Source of the DNA: Nitrososphaerales archaeon TH5895
GTDB taxonomy: Archaea; Thermoproteota; Nitrososphaeria; Nitrososphaerales; Nitrososphaeraceae
Reading direction: 5' to 3'
Length of the DNA: 9,994 nucleotides
Assembly (NCBI GenBank): GCA_014523695.1
Contig: JAATVS010000628.1
Location: 1 to 9,994, forward strand
Notes under the pieces: model-generated
The model's input: only the letters and a program-made list of their open reading frames with translations
Told to the model about the DNA's origin: nothing
The model's database searches: none
Position numbers and translations under genes: made by a program
Shown here: piece by piece, positions 1-6,178 of the stretch
How positions within the stretch are numbered: position 1 is the first letter of the stretch
Layout: each line of letters starts with the position of its first letter

Positions 1-422
1 GAATGTCCATTGCACCTTGAAAATTCAAAAGATCTTCTTACCTGTCCCAATATTTGATCCTCTCCTATTACTAAAGAGTCTAGACCAGAAGTTAGCCTCA
101 AGAGATGCAGAATGGCTTCTTGTCCAAAGCTTATCTCTACATTATCTGAGAGGTCCACTTTTGACAGGCCTGTGACCGCTGACCAAATGTCTAATATTTT
201 TTGTTCATCTTGAGTTTCAGCTGACGATAAAAAAATTTCCACCCGATTGCATGTTTGCAAAATAACACACTCACTATCAGGAGAGATCTCCCTGAATCTA
301 GCATATGCTGTATTAACATTCTTAAACGTGAATCTTTCGAGAAGATGAATGGGAGCCTTCTTGTAAGTGATTCGAGCATTACAAAATTGCTGTTCTCGGT
401 ACAAGGGCTCGAATTGCGTCAT
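1..422 (-). CDS. hemA: Glutamyl-tRNA reductase, N-terminal 140 residues (cut by window edge)
   Basis: This enzyme reduces glutamyl-tRNA(Glu) with NADPH to glutamate-1-semialdehyde, the first committed step of C5-pathway tetrapyrrole synthesis in the cytoplasm. The translated minus strand shows the N-terminal catalytic domain: ARITYKKAPIHLLERF at residues 16-31, then QTCNRVE at 56-62 with the nucleophilic cysteine at 58. The family signature GLDSLVIGEDQILGQV lies near residue 115-130. The NADPH-binding and dimerisation domains lie beyond the left edge. The ATG at 422-420 directly abuts the TAA of the upstream precorrin-2 dehydrogenase gene, so the two are surely co-transcribed and probably translationally coupled. 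A GGGAGGG run at 436-442 (read on the minus strand) is Shine-Dalgarno-like, but sits about 14 bases from the ATG, further than usual. Identification is very secure from the motifs. Confidence 0.95.
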   Translation of the reverse strand, partial: MTQFEPLYREQQFCNARITYKKAPIHLLERFTFKNVNTAYARFREISPDSECVILQTCNRVEIFLSSAETQDEQKILDIWSAVTGLSKVDLSDNVEISFGQEAILHLLRLTSGLDSLVIGEDQILGQVRRSFEFSRCNGH

Positions 423-1091
423 TTAGCTTCTCTTACCCTCCCAAGAGTTTATTAATGCAACTAATTCCAGTCGAGCATCATCGATACGGTCCTCTTTAAT
501 AAGCTTCTGGATTGTAGCATTGTTAATGACAGAGTACAAGAATTCCTTTCTTTCAGAGACTGTGGGTATTCTTGTCCTAATCATTCTCCTAGCGGCTTCT
601 TGGAGTCGTATGTTTTCAATATCCGACTTACTCACTAGTCTTTTTAAAACCCTTTCTGCTTTAATCCTAAATCGTCTGGCAACTATTGGACTTCTTCCGG
701 AGGTAGATATGGCTATTTGAAGGATCCCTTCAACATTAATTATAGAAGCATAGGAGAAATCGCTAACCGATGGGTCATCGACTGCATAAGACAATGCCCC
801 CTTTAAACTAGCCTCTTTAGCTATTACACGATTGAGATGTTTATTATTAGTGCAGGCCAAAATTAGGAATGGATTTTCATAATCTTTGAGAAAGCTGGTA
901 TCTTTAACGTATTCTTTTCGTAGTAAGAGTTTTCCCTTATCTCGTAGTCCCTTGATTATCTTATTAAGGCGGTTTGTGATTAGAATTATTTCACAATTCT
1001 GATCTTCTAGCCCTCTCAACTTTCTTAAGCCTTCTGTTCCTCCGCCTATAATAATGACTTGCTTCCCGTTTAGGTTCAAATCAACTAGCAA
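423..1091 (-). CDS. Precorrin-2 dehydrogenase / siroheme synthase N-domain protein (Met8/CysG-N type)
   Basis: The likely role is NAD-dependent oxidation of precorrin-2 to sirohydrochlorin, possibly with ferrochelation to siroheme. In archaea siroheme is also the precursor of heme by the Ahb route. The 222-residue protein has the expected order: a Rossmann fold with GGG at 16-18 after a hydrophobic strand, ACTNN at 79-83, VDDP at 104-107, and STSGRSP at 129-135. Asp105 fits the catalytic Asp of this family. The C-terminal helical part follows. The length matches single-domain Met8-like proteins, and there is no fused uroporphyrinogen methyltransferase. The start is TTG at 1091-1089, because a TAA lies immediately upstream in frame. 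It is first in a two-gene unit with hemA, its stop touching the hemA ATG. Whether it keeps chelatase activity cannot be told from sequence. Confidence 0.92.
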   Translation of the reverse strand: MLVDLNLNGKQVIIIGGGTEGLRKLRGLEDQNCEIILITNRLNKIIKGLRDKGKLLLRKEYVKDTSFLKDYENPFLILACTNNKHLNRVIAKEASLKGALSYAVDDPSVSDFSYASIINVEGILQIAISTSGRSPIVARRFRIKAERVLKRLVSKSDIENIRLQEAARRMIRTRIPTVSERKEFLYSVINNATIQKLIKEDRIDDARLELVALINSWEGKRS

Positions 1092-1130
1092 TTATTGCAC
1101 CAGGATAGACAAGGAACAAGACGTAAGTTT

Positions 1131-1143
1131 TACTATTTAATTG
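1131..1143 (-). promoter_or_regulatory. Candidate TATA box for the siroheme synthase-hemA unit
   Basis: Read on the minus strand the stretch is CAATTAAATAGTA, an AT-rich TATA-like element about 46 bases before the TTG start at 1091. A start site about 26 bases further on would leave a leader of roughly 20 bases. The match is moderate and the region is AT-rich, so this is tentative. Confidence 0.33.
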
Positions 1144-1334
1144 TTACATCCGATAAAATCGATTTGAGCTAAATCCGTGTTTCCATTTAGGGTAATAGAA
1201 TTTGATACCAAATTTTTCTATCGTTAGGCTCACAAAGCGAGTGATCGGATAGACCATCTCTTTCTCAGGTCTTACTCGTTGCGTATGATAGATTTAATTG
1301 GACGATTCAAATTACAATAACCTTTCGCCTAAGA

Positions 1335-1343
1335 CTAATTAAG
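1335..1343 (+). promoter_or_regulatory. Candidate TATA box for radA
   Basis: CTAATTAAG is centred about 31 bases before the radA TTG at 1370. That is the distance expected for a leaderless or nearly leaderless archaeal transcript. A second AT-rich stretch, TAGATTTAATTGG near 1291-1303, is an alternative that would give a leader of about 45 bases. Confidence 0.33.
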
Positions 1344-1369
1344 AATGGATTGCTTACCAGTATTAGCCC

Positions 1370-2356
1370 TTGAGTGACAACGATGCTCCAAAGACAACGC
1401 TAGATCTTTGTTCCATAGAGGAGATAGGAATCGCCACTAGAACGCATCTTGAAAACTCGGGATTTAGGTCACTTAAAGATTTGGTTGTAAGAGGACCGGT
1501 TGATATTTCAGAAGCTACGGGAATGGATATCGAAAAATCAGCTGTTCTTTGCAACCGAGCTCGACAAAGACTTGAGGAAGCGGGCGTATTAGAAAAAAGC
1601 TTTGTAACAGCACGCAAATTGTACAATAAACGACTTATTGCGGAACGAACGTCAACAGGTTCTAGAAACCTCGACACCTTACTTGGTGGAGGAGTGGAGT
1701 CTCGGGCTGTCACAGAAATTTATGGAGAATATGGAACTGGCAAGACACAAATATGTCACAGCTTGTGCGTGATGGTAACTCGCGACACTGCCCATGGAGG
1801 GTTGGGCGGAAAAGCAATCTACGTAGACACTGAAAATACCTTCAGACCGGAGCGCATTGTTTCCATATGTAGTGCAAGAAATATTGAACCTAATCATGTC
1901 CTCGATAGCATCATTGTTGCTAAAGCATACAACTCAGCGCACCAGGAATTAATAATAGATGAAACAGGTCCAATCATAGATGCCAACGGGGTCAAGCTTG
2001 TTATCGTGGATTCGGCAGTTGCACACTATAGAGCGGAATTCTTGGGTAGGGCGACTCTCTCAGAAAGGCAGCAGAAACTAAATAAATTTATGCACATCCT
2101 TTTAAGAATCTCTGAAACATACGGTGTTGCTGTTGTAATTACGAACCAAATTCAATCATCACCTGATTCAATTTTTGGAGATGCCTTCAAACCGGCAGGC
2201 GGCAATGTAGTCGCCCATACTAGTACATACCGCATCTATCTGAAGCGCTCAGGTAGGAATAGAGTTGCAAGGATGGTGGACAGTCCTTACCACCCAGAAA
2301 CTGAGGTGCTTTTCTCGCTTTCAGAAAAGGGAGCTACGGATCCAGAACAATATTGA
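1370..2356 (+). CDS. radA: DNA repair and recombination protein RadA
   Basis: This is the archaeal Rad51/RecA-family recombinase. It forms ATP-dependent filaments on single-stranded DNA and carries out strand exchange. The 328-residue product has a helix-hairpin-helix N-terminal domain at about 13-74 and the FVTA polymerisation motif (FxxA) at 78-81. Walker A is GEYGTGKT at 119-126, DTENTFRPERI follows at 153-163, and Walker B is LVIVD at 210-214, followed by SAVAHYRAEF. The DNA-binding loop 2 region runs through NQIQSSPDSIFGD and PAGGNVVAH, and the C-terminal end is complete. The length is normal for RadA. The start is TTG at 1370: a TAG in the same frame lies at 1364-1366, and the next Met is inside the N-terminal domain. 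The L21e gene follows 51 bases after its stop, so partial read-through into the ribosomal block is possible. Confidence 0.97.
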   Translation: MSDNDAPKTTLDLCSIEEIGIATRTHLENSGFRSLKDLVVRGPVDISEATGMDIEKSAVLCNRARQRLEEAGVLEKSFVTARKLYNKRLIAERTSTGSRNLDTLLGGGVESRAVTEIYGEYGTGKTQICHSLCVMVTRDTAHGGLGGKAIYVDTENTFRPERIVSICSARNIEPNHVLDSIIVAKAYNSAHQELIIDETGPIIDANGVKLVIVDSAVAHYRAEFLGRATLSERQQKLNKFMHILLRISETYGVAVVITNQIQSSPDSIFGDAFKPAGGNVVAHTSTYRIYLKRSGRNRVARMVDSPYHPETEVLFSLSEKGATDPEQY

Positions 2357-2372
2357 TTGTTGTATGTAGTTA

Positions 2373-2384
2373 CTATTAAATTAA
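2373..2384 (+). promoter_or_regulatory. Candidate TATA box for the L21e-rpoF unit
   Basis: CTATTAAATTAA sits about 30 bases before the L21e ATG at 2408, just after the radA stop. The spacing suits a leaderless transcript. This would separate ribosomal-protein expression from radA. The match is moderate. Confidence 0.35.
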
Positions 2385-2407
2385 GGCCTGCGGATACAGG
2401 AAACAAA

Positions 2408-2698
2408 ATGCCTAGTTCACATGGGTATAGGCGAAAGTCTCGCACTGTTATGACGAAGAATAACGTTCCAAAGGGATTATCCTATCTGCTAACTGAATAC
2501 AATCCCGGTGACAAGGTAATCATCACTATAGATCCGAGGGAACACAAAACGACCCCACATAGAAGATACCATGGTAAGGTTGGAATAGTATTGCAAGTTG
2601 GAAGAAGGACATTAAAAACCTCAGTACTTATCGGTAAGAAGCAGAAAATCTTACAAACTAGGCTTAACCACGTAAAACATCTGACGGCTGTGAATTAG
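2408..2698 (+). CDS. rpl21e: 50S ribosomal protein L21e (eL21)
   Basis: This small basic protein of the archaeal/eukaryotic large ribosomal subunit has no bacterial counterpart. The 96-residue product begins MPSSHGYRRKSRTV, the usual eL21 opening in which the GYRRKSR stretch contacts rRNA. It continues through YNPGDKVIITIDP, the RRYHGKVGIVLQVGRR core and a basic C-terminal tail. The length is typical of archaeal L21e. The ATG at 2408 is preferred over in-frame TTG codons at 2357/2360 because conservation starts at MPSSHGYR and a TATA-like element lies about 30 bases before it. The rpoF ATG follows only 4 bases after the TAG, so these two are one transcriptional unit. This order (L21e, rpoF, DUF655, ksgA) recurs widely in archaea. 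Confidence 0.95.
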   Translation: MPSSHGYRRKSRTVMTKNNVPKGLSYLLTEYNPGDKVIITIDPREHKTTPHRRYHGKVGIVLQVGRRTLKTSVLIGKKQKILQTRLNHVKHLTAVN

Positions 2699-2702
2699 AT
2701 CG

Positions 2703-3035
2703 ATGACAGAGATTGAAAAGAAAGAAATAATCACATTACCTGAGGTCAAGGAGATTTTGGAGAAGGTAAAACCTGACGAAATGGACCAGATCCAAAGATG
2801 GACATTTGATTTTGTAACAAGATTCTCAAAACTCGATGCAGAAACCTCACGTAAGATGGTCGAGGAACAAATTAAGGAATGTGAATTGAGAGAAGAAGAG
2901 GCAGTCGAATTAGTTAACATAGTACCCAAGTCACTTGAGGAACTGAGATCATTTACGTTTGGATGGAAAAAACTGATCTTGACCAATACTCTGGAAAAAA
3001 TGTTAGACATCTTGAAAAAGAAAGCTGAAGGTTAA
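2703..3035 (+). CDS. rpoF: DNA-directed RNA polymerase subunit F (Rpo4/Rpb4)
   Basis: Subunit F forms the RNA polymerase stalk together with subunit E (Rpo7). The stalk helps open-complex formation, processivity and RNA exit. The 110-residue product is almost entirely helical and highly charged. It has the family layout: a short N-terminal segment around ITLPEVKEIL, a helical body through VTRFSKLDAETSRKMVEEQ, then an HRDC-like C-terminal half ending VNIVPKSLEELRSF and the TLEKMLDILKKK helix. The length matches archaeal Rpo4. The ATG lies 4 bases after the L21e stop, with no obvious Shine-Dalgarno sequence, so translation probably depends on coupling. Its TAA at 3033-3035 is part of a TATA-like box for the next gene. 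Identification comes from sequence type plus the conserved neighbourhood. Confidence 0.92.
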   Translation: MTEIEKKEIITLPEVKEILEKVKPDEMDQIQRWTFDFVTRFSKLDAETSRKMVEEQIKECELREEEAVELVNIVPKSLEELRSFTFGWKKLILTNTLEKMLDILKKKAEG

Positions 3036-3042
3036 ATATTTA
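3032..3042 (+). promoter_or_regulatory. TATA-like box overlapping the rpoF stop codon
   Basis: TTAAATATTTA contains the rpoF TAA and is a symmetrical, near-ideal archaeal TATA element. Counting about 26-28 bases from its centre puts transcription start near 3064-3066. That is downstream of the TTG at 3059 and about 15 bases before the ATG at 3080. It therefore suggests an internal promoter for DUF655-ksgA and favours the ATG start for DUF655. Confidence 0.48.
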
Positions 3043-3079
3043 GCCCTTATTCAATTAATTGGGAATTAGACCATTGTCA

Positions 3080-3691
3080 ATGTCTGTGGACAGATCCGAT
3101 CGTACATTTAGAAGTGATGATAGTTACGCACATCATCACCAACCGCAACGTAAATACGAAGAGTATGCATACATATTGGATTTTACACAACGCGGAAAAT
3201 CCGCAACTGTAAGAGGCCGCGAGGGTGTAATAATACAAGCAATTGGCGAAGAAAGACTCACATTGTTAGAATTACTTGGATATGGAAACGCTACTTTCGA
3301 AGTAGGAGAACGGCTCTATATCGGAAGGGATGGTAGAGAAAAGATCATCAGCGTCCTTGGAAGATTAGAATACTCAAATATATCCCAGACTGCTAAAAAT
3401 GAACTCCTTGCCACAGTCGAGAAAATTGTGTTAGAGAATGAAAAAAGATTTATCGATTATGTGAATATTGCCCAACCTGTAACTCCTAGAATACACGCTC
3501 TGGAGCTTATCCCCGGAATAGGCAAAACCTACATGATGGCGCTAATTAAAGGGAGGGAATCTAAGAGATTCGAATCTTTCCAGGAAATCCAGGACAGGAT
3601 TGGCTTAAAAGACCCTGCTAAACTGATAGCAAAGAGAATAGTCGAAGAAATAACCGGTGAGGCTCGCATGAATTTATTCGTGAGAAGATGA
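3080..3691 (+). CDS. DUF655 family protein with helix-hairpin-helix domain
   Basis: This is a conserved archaeal protein of undetermined function, almost always next to ksgA and the L21e/rpoF genes, so a role in ribosome assembly or RNA handling is inferred from context. From the ATG at 3080 it has 203 residues. A poorly conserved polar N-terminus with a His triplet (18-20) comes first. A mainly beta region follows from YEEYAYILDF (26-35), through RGKSATVRGREG and GERLYIGRDGREK, and probably binds nucleic acid. The C-terminal part carries a helix-hairpin-helix with LELIPGIGK at 141-149. An in-frame TTG at 3059 would add 7 residues (MGIRPLS), but the TATA position and the position of conservation favour ATG 3080. 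The TGA overlaps the ksgA ATG (ATGA at 3688-3691), indicating translational coupling. The family call is firm, the molecular role unknown. Confidence 0.9.
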   Translation: MSVDRSDRTFRSDDSYAHHHQPQRKYEEYAYILDFTQRGKSATVRGREGVIIQAIGEERLTLLELLGYGNATFEVGERLYIGRDGREKIISVLGRLEYSNISQTAKNELLATVEKIVLENEKRFIDYVNIAQPVTPRIHALELIPGIGKTYMMALIKGRESKRFESFQEIQDRIGLKDPAKLIAKRIVEEITGEARMNLFVRR

Positions 3692-4419
3692 AACTAACAG
3701 GGCCAAACTCGCTAGGGCAGCATAGACTCACCGATTTCGGGGTTATGAAACAAATCATTAGAGAGGCAAATCTAACAAAAACCGAAAAAGTTCTCGAGAT
3801 CGGTGCGGGAGAGGGAGACCTCACGTCGCAGCTATGCATGAATGCAGATCAGGTGACGTCCCTTGAAATTGACAAAGCCAAGTTTGAGTTTACGAGGCTA
3901 AAATTGGCGAAGTGTAATAATCTGCACTTGCTGAATGTGAATCCTTTTAGTTTTAACTCGATGAGCTTTGAATTTGATGTTTGTGTCTCCAATATTCCCT
4001 ATTCAAGGAGTAAGGAGACTATACTGTGGTTAAGCGATCAAAAGTTTAACAGGGCAGTAATTATGGTACAGAAAGAATTCGCAAGAAAACTCAGTTCAAA
4101 GCCCGGTACGAAGTCTTATAGGGCGATTTCCGTAATATGTGAATATTGCTTTATTGTTAAAGAGTTATTCGAGGTATCAAATACCTCATTCAGCCCACCA
4201 CCGGCGGTCTCATCTCAAGTTATTAAACTGGTGCCCTCCGGAAGACAAATAACCTGCAACGTAAAAAAAAATATAGAAGTATTATTCTCACAAAGAAAAA
4301 GAAATGTCCGCAAGGTTGCCTCAGTTCTAGGCCTCAAGTCTGGTTCAGATTTGTCAAAGAGAATATGTCAGTTAAGTCCAAATGAGATAGTAGATTTAGC
4401 GAGGAGTATCAGCATCTGA
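3688..4419 (+). CDS. ksgA: 16S rRNA adenine N6,N6-dimethyltransferase, KsgA/Dim1 family
   Basis: The enzyme dimethylates two adjacent adenines near the 3' end of 16S rRNA, using S-adenosylmethionine, late in small-subunit assembly. In the 243-residue product, motif I is VLEIGAGEGDLTSQL (35-49), motif II LEID (59-62) and motif IV NIPY (102-105), where family members have NLPY. The substrate-side region shows VQKEFARKL (127-135) and FSPPPAVSSQVIKL (168-181), and a short helical C-domain follows with SQRKRNVRKV. The start overlaps the DUF655 stop by ATGA. Two features are unusual. The opening GQ(N/H)FL motif reads GQHRL, with Arg for Phe. The motif III region that normally carries a GDAL-like Asp reads LLNVNPF (81-87). 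The protein is somewhat short compared with bacterial KsgA. It is very probably the orthologue by synteny, but with a divergent SAM pocket. Confidence 0.93.
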   Translation: MKLTGPNSLGQHRLTDFGVMKQIIREANLTKTEKVLEIGAGEGDLTSQLCMNADQVTSLEIDKAKFEFTRLKLAKCNNLHLLNVNPFSFNSMSFEFDVCVSNIPYSRSKETILWLSDQKFNRAVIMVQKEFARKLSSKPGTKSYRAISVICEYCFIVKELFEVSNTSFSPPPAVSSQVIKLVPSGRQITCNVKKNIEVLFSQRKRNVRKVASVLGLKSGSDLSKRICQLSPNEIVDLARSISI

Positions 4420-4427
4420 AGCTATAC

Positions 4428-4471
4428 TGTCCTGGAAGCCGTTGGCTGACAAATAGATCAAGATGATTTTT
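4428..4471 (+). terminator. Possible hairpin plus T-run after ksgA
   Basis: Just after the ksgA stop, TGTC and AGCC (4428-4431, 4437-4440) can pair with GGCT and GACA (4444-4451) around a 3-base loop. A 5-base bulge (CTGGA) interrupts the stem. Five Ts follow at 4467-4471. This could end the ksgA transcript or merely mark the 77-base spacer before the next methyltransferase. The evidence is weak. Confidence 0.22.
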
Positions 4472-4496
4472 GTGTTACCAGAATTCAGACAGCTAA

Positions 4497-5069
4497 TTGA
4501 ATCGCGGTGTGACTCGTAAAATTCCCAAATATCAACCGTCTGACGACACATACCTTATGCTGGACTCGTTGGTGGGATATCGAGGAAACTCAGCACTAGA
4601 GATTGGTGTTGGGTCAGGCATTATCCTAAAAGAACTTTGCAAAAGCTTTCCCGTTGTGGTTGGAACAGATATTGATCTCGATGCCTTGTTATGTTGCAAT
4701 CGATTAAACCGTATAGAAGCTGACCTGATTTGCTGTGATGGAGCAAAAGCAGTCGCGCCCTTCCAGAAATACGACCTTATCGTCAGTAATCCCCCATATC
4801 TTCCCACTGAGGACGATGATATTTACGACAAAACCATTTACGGGGGAATGGCAGGTTCGGACGTAGCATTGGAATTTATCATATCTGCAATCAATCTCTT
4901 GAGTCAGCATGGTGCGATTTTGATCCTCCTTTCGAGTCTGTCTAACATACCTCAAGTCTACAACGTGATAGCATCTTTGGGACTTTGCAGGAGAACAATT
5001 TCAACGAAAAAGCTGTTCTTTGAATCTCTCTCAGTAGAGGAGATACGATTCTTTCCGTCAACTATTTAA
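4497..5069 (+). CDS. HemK2/Mtq2-type protein (release factor glutamine) methyltransferase
   Basis: This class I SAM methyltransferase is of the archaeal/eukaryotic HemK2-Mtq2 type. Relatives methylate the GGQ glutamine of release factor aRF1, together with the activator Trm112. The 190-residue protein shows the signature YQPSDDTYLML (12-22) near the N-terminus, SAM motif I LEIGVGSGIIL (34-44) and an acidic motif TDID (57-60). The substrate-gripping NPPY lies at 98-101 within DLIVSNPPYLP, and a GGMAGSDVA segment resembles the family GG.DG motif. It is short because it lacks the bacterial PrmC N-terminal domain, as usual for archaeal members. The start is TTG at 4497, as TAA lies directly upstream; an in-frame GTG at 4509 is possible. 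It follows ksgA by 77 bases and converges on the dehydrogenase gene. Other substrates, including tRNA or other proteins, cannot be excluded. Confidence 0.88.
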   Translation: MNRGVTRKIPKYQPSDDTYLMLDSLVGYRGNSALEIGVGSGIILKELCKSFPVVVGTDIDLDALLCCNRLNRIEADLICCDGAKAVAPFQKYDLIVSNPPYLPTEDDDIYDKTIYGGMAGSDVALEFIISAINLLSQHGAILILLSSLSNIPQVYNVIASLGLCRRTISTKKLFFESLSVEEIRFFPSTI

Positions 5070-5112
5070 GAATAGTCCTAGTTCAGAAGAGCTCTATTCA
5101 AGGATATTGGGA

Positions 5113-6138
5113 TCATTTCCTCAGTAGATTAGAAGATTCCCGTGAAATTTCAGCGGTCATACGGGATAAAGATGATTCACCCCCAAGGTCGTATGTTACA
5201 TGCTTTCCCTCTGCAATTATTTTTTCGGTAGCCTCAAAGATTGCGTTAGAGATCTCCTTTTCACCTAGATATCTCACCAACCAAGCGCCAGAAAGGATTG
5301 AAGCTACAGGATTCACCTTATCCATTCCAGAATATTTGGGTGCACTTCCATGTGCAGGCTCAAACATCGCATAACTTTCTCCGAAGTTACCCGAATATAC
5401 GTTACCGATTGAACCCACATGACCTGAAGCACACTCTGATATGATATCCATAAATAGATTTGTACTTAGAAGGATATTTCGGTTAAATCGTTCAGGGTTT
5501 TTGACGAGTTGTTGAGTCATGTTGTCCACATAATACTCTTCTACCTCAATGTCTTGGAACTGTTGACTGATTTTTTCAACAGCATTCCAAAATATTCCGT
5601 CCGTTTCCTTCAAAATATTCCGCTTTGTCACTGCTACTAACTTCCGATATTCACGTTCTTTGGCTAGTTCAAACGCCTTTAAAGTCACTCGTTCGCATCC
5701 TTTCCTTGTTGTCTTTCTTACTGCAATTGCAGAATCATCGCTAGTTCTAAATTCTATCCCTGCATACAGACCTTCGGTAGCCTCTCTAACACAAAGGAAG
5801 TCAAGCTTTCGATCCAGCTGCCGATATGTCTTGATAGGCCTTACATTTGCATAGAGTTCAAATCTTTGTCTTATGCTAACTGCTACGCTGCGAGGTGCAT
5901 CAGGATTTGGAACAGTCGTGGTAGGGCCTTTAAAGCATGCGTCACTTTCTTTGAGAAGTTTCCATACCTCATCCGAAATATATGAATTGCCGCCCGATTT
6001 CATCCACCATTCAGAACCGGCGTCGCAAATGACGAATTTGACCTGGGAATTACATGATTTCAATACATGCAACACAGCCTCGACAAGTTCTGGGCCAGTT
6101 CCATCACCCTTTATCACAATAGCTGTCTTGCCTGTCAA
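5113..6138 (-). CDS. icd: Isocitrate/isopropylmalate dehydrogenase family protein, probable NADP-dependent isocitrate dehydrogenase
   Basis: The probable reaction is oxidative decarboxylation of isocitrate to 2-oxoglutarate. The 341 residues form one complete beta-decarboxylating dehydrogenase: GDGTGPE (11-17), a substrate loop with Ser84, Arg90, Arg100 and Arg118, Tyr125, Lys172 in VTKRNILK, and metal-site Asp205 and Asp231. The cofactor segment after EPAHGSAP reads KYSGMDKVNP, with Lys268, Tyr269 and Val275. These correspond to the residues that select NADP in E. coli isocitrate dehydrogenase. Ser84 in RSVAVSIRQ also argues for isocitrate over isopropylmalate. Oddities are Glu235, where the family normally has the third metal-binding Asp, and REATEG in place of RENTEG. 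The start is TTG at 6138; no better start lies upstream. It has its own TATA box inside the end of the upstream gene and converges on the methyltransferase (43-base gap). Homoisocitrate or isopropylmalate as substrate remains possible. Confidence 0.87.
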   Translation of the reverse strand: MTGKTAIVIKGDGTGPELVEAVLHVLKSCNSQVKFVICDAGSEWWMKSGGNSYISDEVWKLLKESDACFKGPTTTVPNPDAPRSVAVSIRQRFELYANVRPIKTYRQLDRKLDFLCVREATEGLYAGIEFRTSDDSAIAVRKTTRKGCERVTLKAFELAKEREYRKLVAVTKRNILKETDGIFWNAVEKISQQFQDIEVEEYYVDNMTQQLVKNPERFNRNILLSTNLFMDIISECASGHVGSIGNVYSGNFGESYAMFEPAHGSAPKYSGMDKVNPVASILSGAWLVRYLGEKEISNAIFEATEKIIAEGKHVTYDLGGESSLSRMTAEISRESSNLLRK

Positions 6139-6168
6139 AGAGATTAAATCAGAATGAATTGTTCCAGT

Positions 6169-6178
6169 ATTATATTTA
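6169..6178 (-). promoter_or_regulatory. TATA-like box for the dehydrogenase, overlapping the upstream stop codon
   Basis: On the minus strand the sequence is TAAATATAAT, whose first three bases are the stop codon of the membrane-anchored protein gene. Its centre is about 35 bases before the TTG at 6138, leaving a leader of about 9 bases. The layout repeats the box at the rpoF stop. Confidence 0.48.

Larger units (their letters stand above)
1092..1369. other. Divergent spacer with two stem-loops (no protein gene)
   Basis: This 278-base gap separates the divergently transcribed siroheme synthase and radA genes. No coding sequence is convincing here. It holds the presumed promoters of both neighbours and two foldable elements. 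The first, at 1195-1221, pairs ATAGAATTTG with CAAA + TTCTAT around an ATAC tetraloop, with a 3-T bulge (10 pairs). The second, at 1236-1280, has an outer 7-pair stem AGCGAGT/ACTCGTT with one G-U, an asymmetric internal loop, an inner 5-pair stem AGACC/GGTCT and a 12-base loop. They could be part of a small RNA or protein-binding sites, or chance in AT-rich DNA. Confidence 0.4.

Noticed and set aside
2357..2407. N-terminal extension of L21e from a TTG at 2357
   Set aside because: The extra residues are unlike L21e, whose conservation begins at MPSSHGYRRKSR, and the candidate TATA box would lie inside the extension.
3059..3079. TTG start of the DUF655 gene at 3059
   Set aside because: The TATA-like box at 3032-3042 would place the transcript start after this TTG; the ATG at 3080 fits better. 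It remains possible if transcription comes only from the L21e promoter.
5070..5112. Inverted GAATAG / CTATTC between the convergent methyltransferase and dehydrogenase genes
   Set aside because: The stem is short with an 18-base loop and no T-run follows on either strand, so a terminator call is not supported.
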